A stretch of DNA of 28,563 nucleotides from a bacterium (GCA_022844575.1 JALHLL010000012.1:1-28563), one strand, 5' to 3'. Counted from the stretch's first letter, positions 1-8,891 are shown. The notes: a model not told the origin generated them from the letters alone. Numbers and translations: made by a program.

Positions 1-1694
1 GCATTCATGGTTTTTATATCGGCGAAGCCCGTTTGCTCCGTTCCACCGATTTTTCCATTACCATGTAATTGAAAAGTAAATTGTTTGGGAGTGGAGGATT
101 GCGCTTTATCGGCGATAAGTACAAAGGTATCGGCTATGCTTATAATGGAACGACTGATATGCGTATCATTATAATCGGTTTCAATTTCGGCATAGGATAT
201 ATGCGGGATTGTGAATGAGTTCGTGAAAAAGGCATCGGCACCGCCTGCATTAAGCGGCTGTCCTATCGGGGGGCCGGCTCCATCAACAAGAATCATATTA
301 TGGTTTTGTGCATTGCCTACTTCTCCCCTACGCGAATACTGTATATAACCGGCATCGAGCGCCATAGTTGTACCATTATTCCAAACAGTAAAACTTGTAG
401 CGTCCGCTTGAGAATGTCCCGCCCCGCTTGTTCTTGCTTTTCCGTTTTTTGCTATTGCATGAAGATACCATGATGAATTTTCACCAACAGTACGATAGAC
501 AGCCGATCCCGCTTCTTCCCATATACTTAAACCACTCTTTTGTATAAGGGCGGGTTTTGTATGGGCTGCAAGATAATTGGCTCGCATGTCCACCGTTGTG
601 AGTAATTGTCTATTCATTTCTTCGGGTTCGAAAGGGTACACAAGTGCAGGATTGCCGAGTAAAGCAGTTTCGGGAAAACTCATATTTATATAGGTATCGC
701 CTATAGCCGAAAAATTACCGTCGGGCTGAAGTAAACCCGTTACCCATTTCATTATGTTTAGTACACGGTTATCATAATATGGATGAGGTATGCTATTTGA
801 ACCGTAGTTAAAAACCGTATCGGGTAGATAATGTGATAATGACTTAAAGAATGGTAAAAGGTTGAGCATTGCATAACGCAGATAATAAGGTCCTTCGGAA
901 TATCCTGCCGTTCCGTCAGAATTCGATTGGGAGTTTTCCGCCTTCCAAAGAATATCATCTATAGCCGTAATGGCGGTTTGAAACCATAAGGAAGGATATT
1001 GTGCTTTATCGGTTGAACTATGCTCCGAAAGAATAATTGACGCAAGCCCCAATGCTCCGGCTGTCATGAGGGCATGATTGTTTTTTACCGTACTGAAAAA
1101 AGTAAAGCCGAGAATGGATTTGGTGGATTGAGTATAAAGCGATGATGTAAATAGCACAAGCCTCACTCTTGCCGTATCCATTGTTGGGTTTTGTAAGCCC
1201 ATACCCAAAAGCAAATCATAAGCGCATAAAGCATCTATCAATTCTTTGGAACGCCATTGCCAATCTTCATAAGATGTAGGGGTGTTGATACTTAATTCCG
1301 GTATGTCGGTATTTAATTCGCTGAGAATACGAAGTGACTTTTCCGTTAAACTTTGTTTTTCTTGTTCCGTTACATCGCGTAGTGTTTTTCCTTCCACCGC
1401 TTTACCGATAAAAAGGCAAAAAGCTGCATTTTTTGCAAGCGTAGCTCTTTCTCTTCTTTCATTACTTGTACTATTGCCTATTGGTATGGAACTTTGTGCT
1501 GCGGAAAAAACATTTTGATAAAGGGATAAATTTTCGCTTAACTCGATAAAGCTGATAATATCCTCACGCTCGCTACTAAGCATAATACCTCGCGGATGAA
1601 CACGATTGGCATTATCGGGAATCCACTCACCTGTTTGTTGGGCTTGAACAGAAAAGCAAAAAAGACAACAAATCAGCACTGTGATAAATTTCAT
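1..1694 (-). CDS. Heparinase II/III-family secreted protein, C-terminus cut by window edge
   Basis: The reading frame is open from an ATG at 1694 to the left edge (564 complete codons plus two bases), so the C-terminus is missing. It begins with a clear signal peptide (MKFITVLICCLFCFSVQAQQ). Residues about 60-330 are helical, as in the alpha/alpha toroid of heparinase II/III-type polysaccharide lyases, with an aromatic-rich loop GYSEGPYYLRYAM near residue 270. The following beta-rich part carries the family pattern GAGHSQADATSF (His427) and then a glycine/tyrosine-rich strand and NAQNHNMILVDG (His465). These match the conserved His positions of the heparinase II/III domain. Such enzymes cleave uronate-containing polysaccharides in the periplasm or outside the cell, and some act in exopolysaccharide loci. 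The substrate cannot be read from sequence. It is the last visible gene of the minus-strand run, 84 bases after the DUF4919 gene. Confidence 0.8.
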   Translation of the reverse strand, partial: MKFITVLICCLFCFSVQAQQTGEWIPDNANRVHPRGIMLSSEREDIISFIELSENLSLYQNVFSAAQSSIPIGNSTSNERRERATLAKNAAFCLFIGKAVEGKTLRDVTEQEKQSLTEKSLRILSELNTDIPELSINTPTSYEDWQWRSKELIDALCAYDLLLGMGLQNPTMDTARVRLVLFTSSLYTQSTKSILGFTFFSTVKNNHALMTAGALGLASIILSEHSSTDKAQYPSLWFQTAITAIDDILWKAENSQSNSDGTAGYSEGPYYLRYAMLNLLPFFKSLSHYLPDTVFNYGSNSIPHPYYDNRVLNIMKWVTGLLQPDGNFSAIGDTYINMSFPETALLGNPALVYPFEPEEMNRQLLTTVDMRANYLAAHTKPALIQKSGLSIWEEAGSAVYRTVGENSSWYLHAIAKNGKARTSGAGHSQADATSFTVWNNGTTMALDAGYIQYSRRGEVGNAQNHNMILVDGAGPPIGQPLNAGGADAFFTNSFTIPHISYAEIETDYNDTHISRSIISIADTFVLIADKAQSSTPKQFTFQLHGNGKIGGTEQTGFADIKTMN

Positions 1695-1778
1695 ATTCTA
1701 AGTCAAAAAAATATAGTTTCAAGACTCAAAAGACTTTCCGTACCGTAGTAAACCCATGATTAAAAATTAGTATTACAT

Positions 1779-2432
1779 TTACTTTTTTAACATTTTGTCA
1801 TATTCATTGAAAATTCTTCTTATGTCAAAATAATATTCCTTTGTTTCGCCCTCGATTGATACCTCCATCGCATCACATACAACTTGATCTTTTCTTGCAA
1901 GACTTTGCGAAATTAGCTTTGCACCCATCATTGAAAGTATAAAGTATTCTTCTGAAATTTGTATAACGGGCCATCCTGTAGCGCAAGTTTTTCCGTCACC
2001 ATTGTCAACTATAGAATGTAAAAGACCGAACTGTATGCTTTTGTATTTATTTGCATTAACTGTATCGCCCAAAACCTTATATGTTTGGCGTAAAATTTTG
2101 TGGGCAAGCATTCTTGTGTAATCTACGCTTAGAATTTTCTTTGTAATTGAAATAATATTATCATATTGCGACTTACTCATATTGTCATACATTTCGTTTA
2201 TCAAACTGTCAATATAGCTGCTTTTCAGACCTATAATTTTAAACTGCTCACTTTCAAGTAAGCTAAAACGAAAATCCTGATAATCTATATCCGTTTTACC
2301 AGATTCAAGTTGTCGTACATAAGAACTGTACTTATCCGTGAAAGCAGGGGTGGTGATATTCTCTGTGTTTTGGGAATAAATGTGCACATACGGAATGCAG
2401 GAAAACAATATTGCGAAGCATAGAATTTTCAT
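1779..2432 (-). CDS. Exported DUF4919-like protein of unknown function
   Basis: About 217 residues beginning with a signal peptide (MKILCFAILFSCIPYVHIYS). I chose the ATG at 2432 over a TTG at 2462, because the TTG would add ten residues in front of the hydrophobic signal. The mature part is mixed helical. It ends in a motif recalled from DUF4919 proteins of Bacteroidota: GDGKTCATGWPVIQISEEYF, followed by a Gly-Ala-Lys-Leu stretch and a KEYYFDIRRIF-like end. The middle contains an ILSVDYTRMLAHKILRQTYK helix pair like a degenerate TPR. No catalytic residues are evident and no function is known for the family. It lies 38 bases after the DUF2520 gene, in the same direction, and may share its transcript. 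The family assignment is from memory of the motif, not a search. Confidence 0.65.
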   Translation of the reverse strand: MKILCFAILFSCIPYVHIYSQNTENITTPAFTDKYSSYVRQLESGKTDIDYQDFRFSLLESEQFKIIGLKSSYIDSLINEMYDNMSKSQYDNIISITKKILSVDYTRMLAHKILRQTYKVLGDTVNANKYKSIQFGLLHSIVDNGDGKTCATGWPVIQISEEYFILSMMGAKLISQSLARKDQVVCDAMEVSIEGETKEYYFDIRRIFNEYDKMLKK

Positions 2433-2470
2433 AATATCCAATAAATATTGATAAAAAATCAAATATGATT

Positions 2471-3379
2471 TTACTCCAATTTACTTTTTAATTCCTCCGC
2501 TTGCTCTTCCGTAATAAACCCATGAGTACAAGCCGTTATTGCCGTTGCCGTGCTTAATGCTTTATAGATAGTTTGCAGATTATTATCATAAGCAAGGGTT
2601 TGTATATGTTTCTCCACAGTATCCGTATCGCCCCGTGCTATGGGTCCCGTTAAGGGTAATTGTGTGCCGTCAAGAGTATTAAGGCAATTTTCGACCGTTG
2701 TCATAATAATTTGCGGTAAAAATACCTCCGGTTCTATGCCTGCTTGTAAGGCAAGTGTACGGGCATAATCAATCACCGTCACTAAAAAATTGGAGGATGC
2801 AACAGCGGCAGCATGATAGAGCGATTTATTATTACGTGTTTCCTCATTCAAAAGCATAGGCATTCCACCTAAGCCCATAATAACGGAACTGAGCAATGGT
2901 TCATCATCGGGCATACATTCCATGCCCCATGCAATACCTCTTAATATGGTGTCTGTCTCGCCCGTAAAGGTCTGGAAAGGGTGAATTGCAGCGCATGAGC
3001 CGCCATACATTACGCATTCGGTAAGCGGTTCAAGACCCAAAGCACCCGAACAATGTACGATGAGTGTACCTGCAAGCGATTCGCCGAAATGATTGGCAAT
3101 TTGATTGGCAAGATGTTCTATACTGCCGTCGGGTACGGTTATGATAATAAGTTTAGGCGGATGCGGTATAAAATCGAAGTCGGTTAGTAAAGGAATCTCG
3201 GAAGAAATTTTCCGAGAGAGATTTTCCATACTTGTTTCTGAGTGCACTATCACCCATTCAAGGCGATGCAGTTTGGCAATTGCCATAGCTAAAGTGCTGC
3301 CCAAGCGTCCGCCGCCAACTATTCCGACCGTCGGAAATGAATCGGCGGCATTAAAAACACCGCCACTTGAATATGTCAT
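2471..3379 (-). CDS. Rossmann-like and DUF2520 domain protein
   Basis: 302 residues. The N-terminal part has an NAD(P)-binding Rossmann motif, VGIVGGGRLGSTLAMAIAK (about residues 17-35), followed by a strand IIITVPDGSIEHLA and the HCSGALGLEPL segment of the F420/NADP oxidoreductase-like fold. The C-terminal half (from about residue 150) is an all-helical DUF2520 domain with the typical HAAAVASSNFLVTVIDYA segment and LPLTGPIARGDTDTVEKHI. The architecture resembles ketopantoate reductase and pyrroline-carboxylate reductase, but the substrate of this family is unknown. Its ATG comes three bases after the cysS stop, so the two are probably translationally coupled. No truncation is seen and the length is normal for the family. 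Confidence 0.85.
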   Translation of the reverse strand: MTYSSGGVFNAADSFPTVGIVGGGRLGSTLAMAIAKLHRLEWVIVHSETSMENLSRKISSEIPLLTDFDFIPHPPKLIIITVPDGSIEHLANQIANHFGESLAGTLIVHCSGALGLEPLTECVMYGGSCAAIHPFQTFTGETDTILRGIAWGMECMPDDEPLLSSVIMGLGGMPMLLNEETRNNKSLYHAAAVASSNFLVTVIDYARTLALQAGIEPEVFLPQIIMTTVENCLNTLDGTQLPLTGPIARGDTDTVEKHIQTLAYDNNLQTIYKALSTATAITACTHGFITEEQAEELKSKLE

Positions 3380-3382
3380 TAC

Positions 3383-4834
3383 TTACCTTTCGGAAAGTTC
3401 GAGAGTATAACCGTCTTTTGTATCCTTAATAAGGTAACCCTTTTGTACAATTTCATTACGGAGTCTATCCGATTCGGCAAAGTTTTTGTTTTTCTTTGCA
3501 TCAATTCTTTGTTCAGCCAAATCAATAACTTCTTGCGGTATAATTTCTTCCGCTTTTGGTGCTATTTCCCACACATTAAAAATGTTATTAAACTGTCTGA
3601 ACTCCTCGATTAAGGATTCTTTGCTTTCTTGGCTCAGCTGTTTCGTATCGGTCTGATTGATAAAACTAAATATATGTTCAAGAGCTTTCGGGGTATGCAA
3701 ATTATCCGCCAATGCTTCAAACACCTCATGTTTTATACTTGCATTTTCAGTGCCGAATTGAGTCGTATCAAAAAGGTAGTAAATAAAATCCTGTATTCGC
3801 TTTCTTGCTTTTTGTGCCGATTCAATACCGGAGAAAGTAAAGTTCATAACGGAGGCATAATGAACCGACAGCATAAGAAACCGTATGTCCATGGGATCAT
3901 AACCCTTTTCCATGAGATCATGAAGTGTGAAAAAATTACCGAGCGATTTGCTCATTTTTTTTCCTTCTACTTCCAAAAATTCATGGTGGCACCAAAAGTT
4001 TGCTGTTTCCAAACCGTATCCGGCTTTACTTTGTGCAATTTCATCTTCATGATGCGGAAATCGCAAATCAACACCGCCCGTATGTATATCGAACGGCAAG
4101 CCCAAAATTTTATGTCCCATTGCCGAACATTCGATATGCCACCCGGGTCTGCCCGTTACATTTTCATCGCTTATTTGAAAATCCCAATAGGGTTCGCCTT
4201 CTTTACGTGCTTTCCACAAAACAAAGTCGCTTACGCTTTCTCTATCATATTCATCGGCATCTATACGTACACCTGCACGAAAATGCTCTATATCAACAGC
4301 AAAAAGCCGCCCGTATTCGGATTGGCGTAACCATGCGGAAAGAGAGAAATAGACGCTTCCTTCCGAAACATAACCGAAACCGTTTTCGCAAATTCTACGA
4401 ATCAGGTCTTGCATTTCACTGATATATTCCGTTGCACGAGGGATATTATAAAAATGAGATTGCTCTATTCCGGTATTTGTAATATCGTTAATAAATTCTT
4501 TTTCAAAAAAGCGTGTAAATTTTGCTATGTTCTCATTCGGATTGTCCGTTTGTTCGCCCATTTCCTTTTTCCATATCTCACTACCGATTGCGCTGTCGCG
4601 TATGGTTTTATCGTCTATGTCGGTAATATTCATTACCCATTGTACATCGTAGTTGCCGACGGTGCGTAAAACTCTTTGTAATAAATCGGCAAAAAGAAAA
4701 GAACGAATATTTCCTATATGAGCATAATTATAAACCGTGGGACCGCAAGTGTACATCTTTACGGAAGATGTCCCTGAAACGGGTACAAAATCCTCCACGG
4801 ATTTGGTGAGTGTATTATAAAGTCTTATTCTCAT
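3383..4834 (-). CDS. cysS: Cysteinyl-tRNA synthetase
   Basis: 483 residues, normal length for this class Ia synthetase, which charges tRNA-Cys with cysteine in the cytoplasm. Visible signatures are the N-terminal CGPTVYNYAHIGN, with HIGN at residues 39-42 as the HIGH motif. The probable zinc ligands are Cys30, Cys236 (in WHIECSAMG), His261 and Glu265 (in HHEDE). The KMSKS loop is at 293-297 (GKKMSKSLGNF). The C-terminal anticodon-binding helices end with the usual DRLRNEIVQKGYLIKDT tail. It is 21 bases downstream of the metalloprotease gene and three bases upstream of the DUF2520 gene, all on the minus strand. Nothing is missing. Confidence 0.98.
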   Translation of the reverse strand: MRIRLYNTLTKSVEDFVPVSGTSSVKMYTCGPTVYNYAHIGNIRSFLFADLLQRVLRTVGNYDVQWVMNITDIDDKTIRDSAIGSEIWKKEMGEQTDNPNENIAKFTRFFEKEFINDITNTGIEQSHFYNIPRATEYISEMQDLIRRICENGFGYVSEGSVYFSLSAWLRQSEYGRLFAVDIEHFRAGVRIDADEYDRESVSDFVLWKARKEGEPYWDFQISDENVTGRPGWHIECSAMGHKILGLPFDIHTGGVDLRFPHHEDEIAQSKAGYGLETANFWCHHEFLEVEGKKMSKSLGNFFTLHDLMEKGYDPMDIRFLMLSVHYASVMNFTFSGIESAQKARKRIQDFIYYLFDTTQFGTENASIKHEVFEALADNLHTPKALEHIFSFINQTDTKQLSQESKESLIEEFRQFNNIFNVWEIAPKAEEIIPQEVIDLAEQRIDAKKNKNFAESDRLRNEIVQKGYLIKDTKDGYTLELSER

Positions 4835-4855
4835 TGTATAAAACGGGTGAAAAAA

Positions 4856-7405
4856 TTAATGCTTGATAAAGGAATAAATTTGTGCTTGATTATTATTTTT
4901 TATACGAATGAAATAAACACCTGCCGGATAAGAATTCATATCCATAATAGTCGGATCGGCTGAAATGCTTCCCTGATACAATACCGTACCCAAGACGGAG
5001 TATAATTCATAATCAGCTCGAACAATTCCGTGTAAGGCAAGAGTATTGTTTTTAGTATTAAATCGGATATTCGTATTCTGATCCGAAATAATTTCCTCAA
5101 TAGTACTTATCGTAACATTAATTGGATCGGATAAAGCAGTACAGCCCGCCGTATTGGTAATACGAACGGTATAATTACCGCTTTTCTTAGGTACATATTT
5201 ACCGGATTTTGCATTTTCAATAGCTATTCCGTCGGCAAACCACTGAATTGCACCTTCTTCATTTATCAATAAAGTATCACCATTACGGGAAATTTTAGGT
5301 CTAATATTTTCCACAACATTTACCGTAACGGTATCACGACCGATACATCCGCTTCCATCACGCACGGCAACAATATACTGTGTGGTTTTTGCCGGTTTTA
5401 CCGTCGGTGAACTTGTTAATCTGCCCGTAACAATATCCGTATTCGGTGTCCAGGAATATGTATAAGGCTGAATTCCCGTAGATACTATATCTTTTCCCCC
5501 AATAATTACTGCAGAATCTTTACAAATACTATACACCGGAATTGTTGCCACTGTCGGCGATTCAAAAACAGTTATATAATCTTTGCGAATGAGGGTATCA
5601 ATGGCATCGTCGCGCCATACTATAAGCCGCACGGAATATTTCCCGGGTTGCGAAAAGGTTTTCGTCGGATTTTCGATATATTCATCATTAACACCGTTTC
5701 CGTCCGTATCCCACAAATAATTTTCAGGAGTATTGACAGATAAATTTTTGAATCTTACCGTTAAAGGAGCGCATCCTTCTATCATACTTTCTTCTTCAAG
5801 GATAAAGTGTGCTTTCGGGTGATTTATATCACATTCATCCTGTTTTATACGGTATGTTTTTTCGATCGCACTGCAGCGCAAATCCATGCTCGTATCTATT
5901 ACCTGATTTCCGCCGAAGATATCGCTTGTAAGATTGAGTTTTCTCGGAAATGAATTCGGTCCTATGGCATAGTGCATAATTTTTTTACTGTCAATTACAT
6001 GACCAAGTTGATGGGCATGCCCCAATTCATGGGTTAATACTGCCTGCAAATCATATTTACCGTTTTTAATGGTATCGGTTGTAAAGTTCCAGTTAATATC
6101 TTTATTAACAACCAAGTCAATTTCCATGATGGTGTAATATTGCTTTTCATCATTTCCGACGCATGGTTGGTTTATCCATACACTATTCGTATATGCCAAT
6201 ACACCCTGAAAGGGCATAGGGCATCCCGCGCTTGACATTGCAATCGTATTGATATTATCTTCTTTGGCGCAGTTTGCAGTCGAAACCATATCGGAATAGC
6301 TGAAATTTATACGAGTACCGCAACGCCATGTTTGTAATGAACGTTTAAAAACATCAACTGCGGCATTATTGGCTTTATAGGAATTAGAAGGACGGAATGT
6401 ATAACCGCCCAATCCATTGTGGTCTATTAGATACGGAAAGAATGTTTCAAATACAGGTGGATTTGTTTGATTTGTTTGAAGTGTTCTCGCATTGATGGAG
6501 TGGCGTATCGTAATTGATTGTGAAGTTTGTACAGCCGGACCTGATTCCGGTGTGATAAGTAATTGACCCGATCCCGCCGCACCGTTAAAGCCGCTTGAAA
6601 GTGTAAACCAATTACCACCCGGTACTTTTACCCAAATTTCATTACCTGTCCATTTGATAACATCGCTTGAAGGTGGAGTTATCCACGTTTGCCCGCCATC
6701 ATCGGCATTACGAAATTGAATTTTGGCTCTATTGCGAAAAGTTCCGAACCCATTACCGTTAATTTTAATCGTATCACCGATACCACCCCTTACCGTAAGT
6801 GGCGATACGGTATAAATTTCTGCTGTAGCTTGTTGTGTATTATCATACTTGGGTATGGATATAAAGGAAGTAGCATTAAATGGGTGTACAATTTTTGCTT
6901 CCTTGCCCAGATGTTTATGAATAGGTGTATATAATTCCTGCTCAATATTGTGATAACGATGGAAAACATCCGAACCGTAGCCCTGCTCTTCATTATAGGT
7001 TATCGCCGACTGATCTGCAGCGAAAGCATAAAATCGGTCATGTGTTGTTTCATTCAACAAGTCGGGGCGATACGTTACCGTAAAAATTCCCGTTTGCCCA
7101 TAAGAGCCGTGAAAATTGGGCTCGATATGCTGAACCTTCCCATTCATATATCCACCCGGTGCTACTATTTCCGCTTTTGAATTTTTTATATCGCCTTTAA
7201 ACAGTTTGAATATATCCACCATATAAATTGTGTATATGGATCCGTTAATAGATTCAAAACGAGAACCCTCAATACGACCTTCAAAAACTGCATCCGCTTC
7301 GCCGATACGAAGAGATAAAGGTAATTCAACCATTGTGCATTGAGCTTGCGACATATAGGGGGCAAGTATGAAAAGTGCGGTAATGAACGGAAGAAAAATT
7401 CTCAT
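4856..7405 (-). CDS. T9SS-secreted multidomain metzincin (matrixin-like) metalloprotease
   Basis: 849 residues. Parts in order: signal peptide (1-21, ending SQAQ); an N-terminal domain (about 25-170) of unknown type; an IPT/TIG-like Ig fold (about 198-300, with IGDTIKINGNGFG); a zinc protease domain (about 320-500); a PKD domain (about 534-615, with YLWDTDGNGVND and SQPGKYSVRLIV); two further Ig-like or gliding-motility-type beta domains (620-765); and a T9SS type A sorting domain (about 775-849, ending with the SYPAGVYFIRIKNN pattern). The protease has the metzincin signature HELGHAHQLGH (459-469; three zinc His and catalytic Glu460) followed by a Met-turn at KKIMHYA. It should be exported by Sec, carried over the outer membrane by T9SS, and attached or released. 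The target protein is unknown. It is the first gene of the minus-strand run that continues into cysS. Confidence 0.88.
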   Translation of the reverse strand: MRIFLPFITALFILAPYMSQAQCTMVELPLSLRIGEADAVFEGRIEGSRFESINGSIYTIYMVDIFKLFKGDIKNSKAEIVAPGGYMNGKVQHIEPNFHGSYGQTGIFTVTYRPDLLNETTHDRFYAFAADQSAITYNEEQGYGSDVFHRYHNIEQELYTPIHKHLGKEAKIVHPFNATSFISIPKYDNTQQATAEIYTVSPLTVRGGIGDTIKINGNGFGTFRNRAKIQFRNADDGGQTWITPPSSDVIKWTGNEIWVKVPGGNWFTLSSGFNGAAGSGQLLITPESGPAVQTSQSITIRHSINARTLQTNQTNPPVFETFFPYLIDHNGLGGYTFRPSNSYKANNAAVDVFKRSLQTWRCGTRINFSYSDMVSTANCAKEDNINTIAMSSAGCPMPFQGVLAYTNSVWINQPCVGNDEKQYYTIMEIDLVVNKDINWNFTTDTIKNGKYDLQAVLTHELGHAHQLGHVIDSKKIMHYAIGPNSFPRKLNLTSDIFGGNQVIDTSMDLRCSAIEKTYRIKQDECDINHPKAHFILEEESMIEGCAPLTVRFKNLSVNTPENYLWDTDGNGVNDEYIENPTKTFSQPGKYSVRLIVWRDDAIDTLIRKDYITVFESPTVATIPVYSICKDSAVIIGGKDIVSTGIQPYTYSWTPNTDIVTGRLTSSPTVKPAKTTQYIVAVRDGSGCIGRDTVTVNVVENIRPKISRNGDTLLINEEGAIQWFADGIAIENAKSGKYVPKKSGNYTVRITNTAGCTALSDPINVTISTIEEIISDQNTNIRFNTKNNTLALHGIVRADYELYSVLGTVLYQGSISADPTIMDMNSYPAGVYFIRIKNNNQAQIYSFIKH

Positions 7406-7596
7406 GGCGATAACTGATAATAATGTATAGATAGACTATATACAGCGAAATTACTAAATAATATGCCTTGTCATACTATTCTACGGTATATATTTACCTT
7501 CACGGAGAGCGTGGAAAATACGGTATAATACAGGCATGCGGCAATACTTGTTTTACCAATCGTGACGATATTCCGAATCGAACAAATACGCATTGT

Positions 7597-7604
7597 TATT
7601 TTTG
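7597..7604 (+). promoter_or_regulatory. Candidate Bacteroidota-type -7 box before the exosortase gene
   Basis: TATTTTTG fits TAnnTTTG and lies 32 bases upstream of the ATG at 7637, giving a leader of about 27 bases. No TTTG -33 box is present at the usual distance. The motif is T-rich and can arise by chance. Confidence 0.3.
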
Positions 7605-7636
7605 CATCATACTCATAAGAATTAAGCTCACTGTAT

Positions 7637-8224
7637 ATGGCTAATGTAAAATCACAAGATAAAGCGGGTGCTTCTAAATCGTTAAAGCGTAGTTTCGGAG
7701 CGAAACTACACCAATGGTTGCGAAATAATCGTTCGCAATTGTTTTTGGTTCTTATTGTCGGCATATCTATGTCGGTCTATTATTTTATTACTGGGACGGA
7801 GGGATTTAGGAAAGGGTTCTTACCTACTTATCTCCATTTTTTGGCTGAAGTGACGGGTACAGTCCTAAACCTGTTCGGTGCGAATGTAAGTGTGAGTACA
7901 ACGATTGTTCAATCAAAACAATTTGCAATGGATATAGCATATGGTTGTGATGCCTTAGAGCCGATAACATTATTCACCGTTGTTGTGGCGGCTTTTCCGG
8001 CACGTTTCAAAGCACGTATATCAGCAATACCCGTAGGCATAATTCTTTTGTTCATGGTAAATATAGTACGCCTTCTTACTTTGTATTATGCCGGTTCCAC
8101 TTCTACAGAATTATTTGAATTGATGCACATAGAAATATGGCAACCGATTTTTATAGTTTGCGCTTTGGTTATGTTTATACTGTATGTAGGATTTGTTCGC
8201 AGAAAAGGTTGGAGTAATGTATAA
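7637..8224 (+). CDS. Exosortase/archaeosortase-family transpeptidase, XrtH-like
   Basis: 195 residues: a basic cytoplasmic N-terminus (1-33), then about five hydrophobic segments (roughly 34-50, 62-82, 106-122, 128-150 and 166-187) and a basic C-terminus. The three residues that define exosortases are present in order: Cys104 in AYGCDALEP, Arg145 in VNIVRLLTLYYAG, and His164 in FELMHIEIWQP. The family cleaves substrates bearing a short C-terminal motif, transmembrane helix and basic tail, and is thought to transfer them to a surface component. The short length and the NxxRxxxL...H...WQ spacing resemble XrtH more than the large EpsH-type enzymes, but subtype is inference. The gene overlaps the next gene by eight bases, so the two are coupled. 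No protein encoded in this window carries a recognisable exosortase sorting tail. Confidence 0.82.
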   Translation: MANVKSQDKAGASKSLKRSFGAKLHQWLRNNRSQLFLVLIVGISMSVYYFITGTEGFRKGFLPTYLHFLAEVTGTVLNLFGANVSVSTTIVQSKQFAMDIAYGCDALEPITLFTVVVAAFPARFKARISAIPVGIILLFMVNIVRLLTLYYAGSTSTELFELMHIEIWQPIFIVCALVMFILYVGFVRRKGWSNV

Positions 8225-8876
8225 TCAATTATTATGGTTTATCGGTAGGTTTTTTATTTGTTATTTTTTCCTTATAACAGCACTTGTATTCGGAGTGGGA
8301 AAACCGTTTGCTACATTTTTTCAATCGACGGGAAATAATGTTTTCGGAACGATGTGGGAAAATGTACATGTACATTTTAAGCCGAGTATTCCATCGGGAG
8401 GAACCGTACGTTTCCGTGATAATGATACACAAGTACAAATTACCAATCAGGCATTACGATTGCCGAGCGGTGCACCTCCGATGGGTAGCGTTAATACCAA
8501 TTCACGATTACAAGGTTTTCTTCCTATGGCAATGTTGCTTTCTTTATGTTTTGCCATCCCAGCGCAATGGAAAAGAAAACTCATTATTACGGCACTCGCT
8601 CTATTACTTTTGGGTGTATGGATTTCCTTATTATTGGGTTTGGTAATTGTACTCTATGGTGAACTTTCGGGAATGGGTTGGTACGGTTTTTCAGCCGAAA
8701 CAAAAGCATTGTTGCAAAAAATTGTCGAGACAATTGTAATGAACCAAATAGGAATTTCTTATGTAATGCCTTCAATACTTTGGGGAGTCGTATTGCTTAT
8801 TACGGGAGATTACAGAAAAATTCTCGATTTGGTAAAACCGTTAAAAGAAAACGTACAAAGTGAATTAAAACAGTAA
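8217..8876 (+). CDS. Exosortase-associated membrane protein (candidate partner)
   Basis: 219 residues from the ATG at 8217, which lies inside the last codons of the exosortase gene (overlap 8217-8224) with GGAG just upstream; an in-frame TTG at 8193 would add only eight residues. There is a transmembrane helix at about 5-26, then a polar stretch (about 35-100) predicted outside the cytoplasmic membrane, with NVHVHFKPSIPSGGTVRF and SGAPPMGSVNTNS. This is followed by two helices (about 101-145), an amphipathic segment, a last helix (about 175-190) and a charged tail. The layout, one helix, soluble domain, then three helices, resembles the membrane protein that accompanies XrtH. I do not recognise catalytic residues. 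A job in presenting substrates or accepting the cleaved product is inference from the overlap alone. Confidence 0.65.
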   Translation: MYNQLLWFIGRFFICYFFLITALVFGVGKPFATFFQSTGNNVFGTMWENVHVHFKPSIPSGGTVRFRDNDTQVQITNQALRLPSGAPPMGSVNTNSRLQGFLPMAMLLSLCFAIPAQWKRKLIITALALLLLGVWISLLLGLVIVLYGELSGMGWYGFSAETKALLQKIVETIVMNQIGISYVMPSILWGVVLLITGDYRKILDLVKPLKENVQSELKQ

Positions 8877-8891
8877 AGAGTCAATATCATC

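Noticed and set aside
1282..1518. Plus-strand 78-codon open frame
   Set aside because: It is antisense to the heparinase II/III-like gene, which is open through the whole region with a signal peptide and family motifs.
2433..2462. TTG start for the DUF4919-like gene
   Set aside because: The ATG at 2432 gives a normal signal peptide, and the longer form would bury it.
3629..4330. Long antisense open frame (233 codons) across cysS
   Set aside because: It lies wholly inside the opposite strand of a clear cysteinyl-tRNA synthetase gene, has no domain pattern or good start, and arises from codon bias of the real gene.
7524..7529. TATAAT box before the exosortase gene
   Set aside because: The best -35 (TTCACG) is 19 bases away and poor. 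Sigma-70-style boxes are less expected in this lineage than the TAnnTTTG box nearer the start.
8193..8216. TTG start for the exosortase partner
   Set aside because: It adds only eight residues encoded inside the exosortase gene. The ATG at 8217 has GGAG upstream and gives the typical overlap start.
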